From: Paraburkholderia tuberum STM678
GTDB lineage: Bacteria > Pseudomonadota > Gammaproteobacteria > Burkholderiales > Burkholderiaceae
Direction: 5' to 3'
Length of the DNA stretch: 64,000 nucleotides
Assembly: GCF_902833905.1 (NCBI RefSeq)
Contig: NZ_CADFGP010000016.1
Location: 59,982 to 123,981 of the forward strand
Under the pieces are notes generated by a model. That model saw only the letters and a program-made list of their open reading frames with translations. It made no database searches and had not been told where the DNA came from. Within the stretch, counting starts at the first letter, position 1; each line of letters starts with the position of its first letter. Shown one piece after another: positions 59,177 through 64,000 of the stretch. A program made the position numbers and the translations under genes.

Positions 59177-59908
59177 ATGGCGCTTCGTGACGACGTCGTA
59201 CCCGCACTCGAATGCCGCGGCCTGAGCAAGCGGTACGGCACCGGCCGCATCGTGCTCGCGCAGCTCGACTTCACACTCGCTGCGGGCGAGTTCGTCGCGA
59301 TCATGGGCGATTCGGGCGTCGGCAAGTCGACATTGCTCAACCTGATCGCTGGGCTCGACCGCGCCGATAGCGGCAGCGTGCTAATCGACGGACGCCCGGT
59401 CGAACAACTCGACGACAACGCCGCGACGCGACTGCGGCGCCAGAAGCTCGGCTTCGTGTTCCAGGCGTTTCACGTGCTGCCGCATCTGACGCTCGCGCAG
59501 AACGTCGCGCTGCCACTGCTGCTCAATGATCTACCGACGGCCGCCGCGCTCGACATGCTCGCGGCGGTCGGCCTCGGCGGACGCGGCGACGACTTTCCGC
59601 GCGATCTCTCCGGCGGCGAATTGCAGCGTGTAGCCATTGCACGCGCACTCGTGCATCGTCCGACGCTGCTTCTCGCCGACGAACCGACCGGCAACCTCGA
59701 CCCTGCCACCGCGCGCGACGTGCTCGGCCTGTTCCGCGCGCAATGCAAGGCGACCGGCGCGGCGACGATCATGGTCACGCATTCCGAGGCCGCGGCCGCC
59801 GTGGCCGACCGCGTGTTGATCCTGAGCGACGGCGACTTGCATGGCGCGCGCGATAAGGCCGCGAACGTCGCGCACGCCGCGGCCCGCTCGACCCACCATG
59901 GCCGTTGA
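59177..59908 (+). CDS. ABC transporter ATPase of lipoprotein-release/AttE type
   Basis: The 243-residue ATPase has Walker A GDSGVGKSTLLN (about 50-61), Q-loop FVFQAFHVLPHLTLAQNVAL, signature LSGGELQRVAIARAL and Walker B LLLADEPTGNLDP. These are the LolD/MacB/AttE group traits (mechanotransmission transporters that do not import). It is followed by an overlapping gene for the permease with an FtsX-like fold and by an AttH-like gene, so it powers their complex. ATG 59177 is directly after a purine-poor stretch; no strong ribosome site is visible. Confidence 0.92.
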   Translation: MALRDDVVPALECRGLSKRYGTGRIVLAQLDFTLAAGEFVAIMGDSGVGKSTLLNLIAGLDRADSGSVLIDGRPVEQLDDNAATRLRRQKLGFVFQAFHVLPHLTLAQNVALPLLLNDLPTAAALDMLAAVGLGGRGDDFPRDLSGGELQRVAIARALVHRPTLLLADEPTGNLDPATARDVLGLFRAQCKATGAATIMVTHSEAAAAVADRVLILSDGDLHGARDKAANVAHAAARSTHHGR

Positions 59909-62477
59909 CCTTCGTCCACTGCCGCGCGCGCCGGGATATCGTGTTCTCGCGCGCTGGCTGATGGTCGCGGAATGGCGCAGTCATCGCGGACGCGCACTCG
60001 TCGCCATCGCGACGATCGCGCTAGGCGTCGCGCTCGGCTACGCGGTGCAATTGATCAACAGCGCCGCCTTCAACGAATTCTCGGCGGCCGCGCGCAGTCT
60101 GTCAGGCGAAGCGGATCTGCAGGTGCGCGGCGCGCAGCCTTTCGTCGACGAGTCCCTTTATCCGCGACTCGCCAACGAACCGGGCGTGGTGCTGGCGAGT
60201 CCCGTGCTCGCGCTCGACGTCGGGGTGCCGGGCCGCACCGGTGCACTGCCCGTTCTCGGCATCGACGTCTTCAAGGCGAGGTCGATCACGCCCGATCTGA
60301 TCGGCGTGCCCTCGCCTGATCGCCCGTTCGACACGCTCGCCTCCGATGCGATATTTCTGTCGACGGCCGCGCAGCAATGGCTGAACGTCAAGACCGGCGA
60401 CGACGTCACGCTACGCATCGGTACGTCGGATCTGCATCTGCGCGTCGCGGGCGGGCTCGTGCGCACGCGGCCGGGTCAACGGCTCGCGGTGATGGACATC
60501 GCCGCCGCGCAATGGCGATTCGGCAAGGTGGGCAAGCTGACGCGCGTTGACGTGCAACTCGCACGCGGCGTCGATCGGCAACGCTTCAAACGCGATCTGC
60601 AACAGCAGCTCGGCAGCACATGGGTAGTCGCCGAGACGCGCGACACTGAGAGCCGCACCGATCGCCTGTCGCGTGCTTACCGGATCAACATGAACGTGCT
60701 CGCGCTGGTCGCGCTGTTCACGGGCGCGTTCCTCGTGTTTTCGACTCAGGCACTCGGTGTCGTGCGACGCCGATCGCAATTCGCGATGCTGCGCGTGCTC
60801 GGGCTCACGCGAGCTCAGCTATTGCGGCAGATCCTGCTTGAAGGCGCGCTGCTCGGGTTGCTCGGCTCGTTGTGTGGACTTGCGCTCGGCTACGCGATGG
60901 CCAGCGGTGCGCTGCGCTTCTTCGGCAGCGATCTCGGCGGCGGCTATTTTCCGGGCGTGCAACCGCGAGTCGGTTTCGAGCCGCTCGCGAGCGCGGTGTT
61001 TCTCGCGCTTGGGGTCGCGGTGTCGGTGTTGGGCAGCGTCGCGCCCGCTATCGACGCGGCGCGCGCACGGCCTGCCCCGGCACTCAAGGCCGGTGCCGAG
61101 GAAAGCGCATTGGCGCGGCTCGCCACGCCGTGGCCGGCGTTCGGCTGTTTGCTGGCGGCCGCTGCGCTGACGCGCGTGCCGCCGTGGTTCGATGCGCCGA
61201 TCGCCGGTTATCTGGCGGTCGCGTTGCTGCTCGTCGGCGGCATTGCGCTGATGCCGCGCGTGACCGCGCTGATATTCGGCGCGGCAGGCCGCGCGCGCGG
61301 CACGCGACGCCGCGCGGGCGCGACGGGCACGCTCGCGATTGCGCGTCTCGCGAATGCGCCGGGGCAGGCGTCGATCGCGATGGGCGGCGTGCTGTCGAGC
61401 TTCGCGCTGATCGTCGCGATGGCGATCATGGTGGCCAGCTTCCGCGTGTCTGTCGACGACTGGATCACGCATCTGCTGTCCGCCGATCTGTACGTGCGCG
61501 TAGCGTCGGGTGGCAATAGCGGCGACAGTGGCGGCTTGCGGCCCGACGAACAGACACGCATCGCGACGGTGCCCGGCATCGGCAACGCCGCGTTCGCGCG
61601 CATCACACATCTGACGCTCGATCCCGCGCGCCCGGACGTCGCGCTGCTCGCCCGCGAAATCGACGCGACCGATCCGGGCGCGACTCTGCAGATGACCGGC
61701 GCGGTGCTGCCGCCGTCCGCGCTTCGCGCCGGCGACATACCTATTTGGGTCTCCGAAGCAATGATCGACCTGTATGGGTATGAGTTAGGTCAACGTGTGC
61801 GGTTGTCGCTCGGCGAGCATGGCCAGACGTTCGTCGTAGCCGGCGTCTGGCGCGACTACGCGCGACAGAGCGGCGCGATCCAGATACGGCTTGCCGATTA
61901 TCGGCGGCTGACAGGCGACTCCACCGCAACCGATGTCGCCGTGACCGTCGAGCCGGGCGTGAGTGTCGAACGCGTCGTCGCAAGTTTGAAGGCGCTGCCG
62001 TTCGGCGCTTCGCTCGAGGTGTCGCAACCGGGCGAGATCCGTGCGCGCACGCTGGTGATCTTCGATCGCAGTTTCGCGGTCACGTATCTGCTCGAGGCGG
62101 TGGCGATCGTGATCGGATTGTTCGGCGTCGCAGCGACGTTTTCCGCGCAGACGCTCGCGCGCGCCCGTGAGTTCGGGATGTTGCGCCACGTCGGCGTGAC
62201 GCGCGCGCAGATTCTCGCGATCCTCGCTTCGGAGGGCGGTCTGCTCACCGCATGCGGCATTGCGCTCGGTTTCGCGCTTGGTTTCGCGATCAGCCTGATT
62301 CTCGTGTTCGTCGTCAATCCGCAGTCGTTTCACTGGAGCATGTCGCTGCATGTACCGTGGTTCGTGCTGGGCACAGTCGCCTTGGTAATGCTGGTGCTGT
62401 CGTGTACGACGGCGGTAGTCGCGGGACGCGGCGCGGTGTCGGTGGATGCAGTGCGCGCGGTGAAGGAGGACTGGTGA
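59898..62477 (+). CDS. Large FtsX-type ABC permease, fused AttF/AttG-like halves
   Basis: The 859-residue protein has an N-terminal helix, a large periplasmic domain (about 50-250), three helices (about 262-380; a FtsX domain, ALVALFTGAFLVFSTQALGV), then two more helices, a second periplasmic domain (about 520-730) and a C-terminal FtsX domain (YLLEAVAIVIGLFGVAATFS, MLRHVGVTRAQILAILASEG, VLSCTTAVVAGRGAVSVDAV). Two FtsX units in one chain make it a full-length permease like AttFG or YbbP. It works with the upstream ATPase (11-nt overlap) and downstream AttH (TGATG overlap). It may extract or move envelope lipids; the cargo is unknown. Confidence 0.88.
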   Translation: MAVDLRPLPRAPGYRVLARWLMVAEWRSHRGRALVAIATIALGVALGYAVQLINSAAFNEFSAAARSLSGEADLQVRGAQPFVDESLYPRLANEPGVVLASPVLALDVGVPGRTGALPVLGIDVFKARSITPDLIGVPSPDRPFDTLASDAIFLSTAAQQWLNVKTGDDVTLRIGTSDLHLRVAGGLVRTRPGQRLAVMDIAAAQWRFGKVGKLTRVDVQLARGVDRQRFKRDLQQQLGSTWVVAETRDTESRTDRLSRAYRINMNVLALVALFTGAFLVFSTQALGVVRRRSQFAMLRVLGLTRAQLLRQILLEGALLGLLGSLCGLALGYAMASGALRFFGSDLGGGYFPGVQPRVGFEPLASAVFLALGVAVSVLGSVAPAIDAARARPAPALKAGAEESALARLATPWPAFGCLLAAAALTRVPPWFDAPIAGYLAVALLLVGGIALMPRVTALIFGAAGRARGTRRRAGATGTLAIARLANAPGQASIAMGGVLSSFALIVAMAIMVASFRVSVDDWITHLLSADLYVRVASGGNSGDSGGLRPDEQTRIATVPGIGNAAFARITHLTLDPARPDVALLAREIDATDPGATLQMTGAVLPPSALRAGDIPIWVSEAMIDLYGYELGQRVRLSLGEHGQTFVVAGVWRDYARQSGAIQIRLADYRRLTGDSTATDVAVTVEPGVSVERVVASLKALPFGASLEVSQPGEIRARTLVIFDRSFAVTYLLEAVAIVIGLFGVAATFSAQTLARAREFGMLRHVGVTRAQILAILASEGGLLTACGIALGFALGFAISLILVFVVNPQSFHWSMSLHVPWFVLGTVALVMLVLSCTTAVVAGRGAVSVDAVRAVKEDW

Positions 62478-63736
62478 TGCCAGTTGCGCGGCGTGCGTGG
62501 AAAATTCGGTTGATCTGGGATAGCGCGGCCATTCGCGAGGTTTGCTCTGCGCTTGATGGCTGCGCGACGTGCATCGCGCGCCGACACGGCGGGTCACCTC
62601 CACGGCGCCTTCAGCTTTTTTTCCGAGGGCTACTTTGGATTGGCGTAGCCGCTGTGTCGCCCTCTTTTGCCGCTAGTAGCGACTCCACTGGATCCACCCC
62701 GGTCGCCTTCGCGGCAGTCACGCCAGACCATCCGATCTCGTTTCCGCGGGACAGCGGTGCTCATCCGGCTTTCCGCACCGAATGGTGGTACGCGACAGGC
62801 TGGCTTACGACGCCCGACAACCGACCGCTCGGATTCCAGATCACGTTCTTTCGAACGGCGACTGGTCACGATGCCGCCGATCCAAGCGATTTCGCCCCGT
62901 CGCAACTGATCATCGCGCACGCTGCGCTGAGCGATCCGGCCATCGGACACCTCGTTCACGATCAACGCATCGCTCGGCAGGGTCTCGGGCTCGCCTACGC
63001 GAAGACCGCCAACACCGACGTCAAACTCGACGCCTGGAAAATGATTCGCGCCGCGGACGGCCACTACGACGTCACCGCCGATGCAAGTGGATTCTCGCTA
63101 CACCTCCAACTCACGCCAACGCAGCCTCCGCTGATTCAGGGCGAGCGCGGTTACTCCCGCAAAGGACCGCGGCCCGAACAGGCGAGCTATTACTACAGCG
63201 AACCGCAACTCCGCGTGACGGGCACTGTGGTGCGCCCAGCCGGAGGTGAAAACGACACGACGCGCGATGCAGCAGTGACGGGGACCGCATGGCTCGATCA
63301 CGAGTGGTCGAGCACGTTGCTCGACGCCAATGCGGTCGGATGGGATTGGCTCGGCGCCAATTTGACGGACGGCTCGGCGCTAATGGCATTCAAGATCCGC
63401 AGCCGCGACGGACATGCAATATGGGCCCACGCCACGCTTCGCAGACCCGATGGTCAGGTAACGAATTTCGACCCCGGTGAAGTCGACTTCACGCCGCGTC
63501 GCATGTGGCGCTCGCCGCACACGAATACTTCGTATCCGGTCTCGATGACGGTTAGAGCGGGAACGCTGACATGGCAACTCGATCCGCTGATGGACGATCA
63601 GGAACTCGACTCACGACAGTCGACCGGTGCCGTGTATTGGGAAGGCGCGGTACGGGTGAGTCAACAGAATGCGGATGTAGGGCGAGCCTATCTGGAACTG
63701 ACGGGTTACGCGGATGCGTTGCGGATCGGAAAGTAG
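62477..63736 (+). CDS. AttH-like lipocalin-type exported protein
   Basis: The 419-residue protein has an unusually long basic N-terminal stretch (about 1-45) before a signal-like hydrophobic run (LFFRGLLWIGVAAVSPSFAA). The domain (about 75-410) shows AttH/carotenoid-hydratase-type motifs: FPRDSGAHPAFRTEWWYATG, FQITFFRT, SYYYSEPQLRVTGTV, GTAWLDHEWSS and GWDWLGANLTDGSALMAFKI. The paired lipocalin-like sheets suggest binding of a hydrophobic ligand outside the inner membrane. AAGGAGGA precedes the ATG, which overlaps the permease stop. The N-terminus may really start further in; no good alternative ATG was found. Confidence 0.82.
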   Translation: MPVARRAWKIRLIWDSAAIREVCSALDGCATCIARRHGGSPPRRLQLFFRGLLWIGVAAVSPSFAASSDSTGSTPVAFAAVTPDHPISFPRDSGAHPAFRTEWWYATGWLTTPDNRPLGFQITFFRTATGHDAADPSDFAPSQLIIAHAALSDPAIGHLVHDQRIARQGLGLAYAKTANTDVKLDAWKMIRAADGHYDVTADASGFSLHLQLTPTQPPLIQGERGYSRKGPRPEQASYYYSEPQLRVTGTVVRPAGGENDTTRDAAVTGTAWLDHEWSSTLLDANAVGWDWLGANLTDGSALMAFKIRSRDGHAIWAHATLRRPDGQVTNFDPGEVDFTPRRMWRSPHTNTSYPVSMTVRAGTLTWQLDPLMDDQELDSRQSTGAVYWEGAVRVSQQNADVGRAYLELTGYADALRIGK

Positions 63737-63768
63737 TGAAGCGCGCAAAGTCGGCCACGTAAACGCAA

Positions 63769-63794
63769 AAACCCCACCGCGGCGGGTGGGGTTT
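63769..63794. terminator. Bidirectional terminator between attH-like gene and rRNA operon
   Basis: AAACCCCACC (63769-63778) pairs with GGTGGGGTTT (63785-63794) around GCGGCG. The minus-strand side has a T5 run and ends the rRNA transcript; the plus side has GGTTTCTG and ends the ABC operon. Confidence 0.88.
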
Positions 63795-63809
63795 CTGACT
63801 GGGGAGGAG

Positions 63810-63924
63810 CCTGACGATTACCTACTTTCACACGGGCAATCCGCACTATCATCGGCGTGGAGTCGTTTCACGGTCCTGTTCGGGATGGGAAGGGGTGGGG
63901 CCGACTCGCTATGGTCATCAGGCA
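63810..63924 (-). rRNA. rrf: 5S ribosomal RNA
   Basis: Read on the minus strand it starts TGCCTGATGACCATAGCGAG, contains the conserved CCGAACAGGACCGTGAAACG region and ends GTAGGTAATCGTCAGGC-like (TCGTCAGGC). The length of about 115 nt and the terminator right after it agree with a 5S gene at the end of an rRNA operon. Confidence 0.95.
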
Positions 63925-64000
63925 TGACGGGTTGCTGCGTCGCAGGGTTGGAGTCAACCGGTTGCGCCACAGCCAATCGGGAAGAAGCGTAAAGGATTCG
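63925..64000 (-). other. 23S-5S spacer, start of rRNA operon outside the window
   Basis: The 76 nt to the window edge have no 23S sequence I can recognise and are the transcribed spacer. The 23S gene should begin beyond position 64000 on the minus strand. Confidence 0.7.

Noticed and set aside
58641..59225. 194-codon plus-strand frame before the ABC ATPase
   Set aside because: No recognisable domain, no ribosome site, and it runs into the ATPase start in another frame.
62252..62476. Upstream extension of the AttH-like frame
   Set aside because: It lies inside the permease gene in another frame; the ATG at 62477 has an excellent ribosome site.

Overview
The window looks like a high-GC betaproteobacterial chromosome of the Burkholderia/Paraburkholderia/Caballeronia type. 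The basis is the codon usage, a DUF4148 protein, a cyoABCD quinol oxidase, and a capsule locus whose PKS/oxoamine-synthase block resembles the wcbP-wcbT block of Burkholderia pseudomallei capsule loci as I remember them. No database search was possible, so the taxon is inferred.

Layout. 1-5.2 kb: the ATPase of a glycine-betaine importer (cut by the window edge), a ferritin-like/VIT1 membrane protein, a DUF4148 protein, a small membrane-protein gene broken by an 11-bp tandem duplication, a BON protein, an XRE-cupin regulator and a decayed MNT/HEPN toxin-antitoxin pair. 5.4-7.4 kb: a two-component flavin monooxygenase operon behind a good sigma-70 promoter. 7.4-12.5 kb, minus strand: an ECF sigma factor, anti-sigma factor, periplasmic Metal_resist-like protein, DUF1800 and DUF1501 operon, plus a duplicated DUF1501 tail and two small envelope genes. 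12.8-18.2 kb: a secreted acid phosphatase, a di-haem peroxidase, a HAD phosphatase, a double-glycine-leader peptide and a GNAT enzyme.

18.3-50.4 kb is one long minus-strand surface-polysaccharide region with three blocks. Block A (ugd down to a GT2 synthase, with several ATGA overlaps) makes UDP-glucuronate and assembles sugars. Block B (28.4-38.0 kb) holds an AT-rich glycosyltransferase gene, a coiled-coil FkbM methyltransferase with eight 35-residue repeats, a WecC-type dehydrogenase and a KpsE/KpsT/KpsM/outer-membrane-lipoprotein ABC exporter. Block C (38.1-50.4 kb) is a lipid-building module: SDR, LtaS-like membrane phosphotransferase or sulfatase, a 2553-residue reducing PKS with no thioesterase, an LpxC paralogue and an alpha-oxoamine synthase. 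I infer that the PKS makes an acyl chain, the oxoamine synthase releases it onto an amino acid, the SDR reduces the ketone, and the product modifies or anchors the capsule. An IS5-type transposase remnant and a truncated kpsE copy mark the A/B junction and suggest the locus was assembled by exchange.

50.4-52.6 kb is a sparse interval with one small membrane protein. 52.7-58.5 kb carries cyoABCD and a stand-alone NuoM paralogue. 59.2-63.7 kb carries an AttE/AttFG/AttH-like lipoprotein-type ABC system. The window ends in the 5S rRNA gene of a minus-strand rRNA operon whose 23S gene lies outside.
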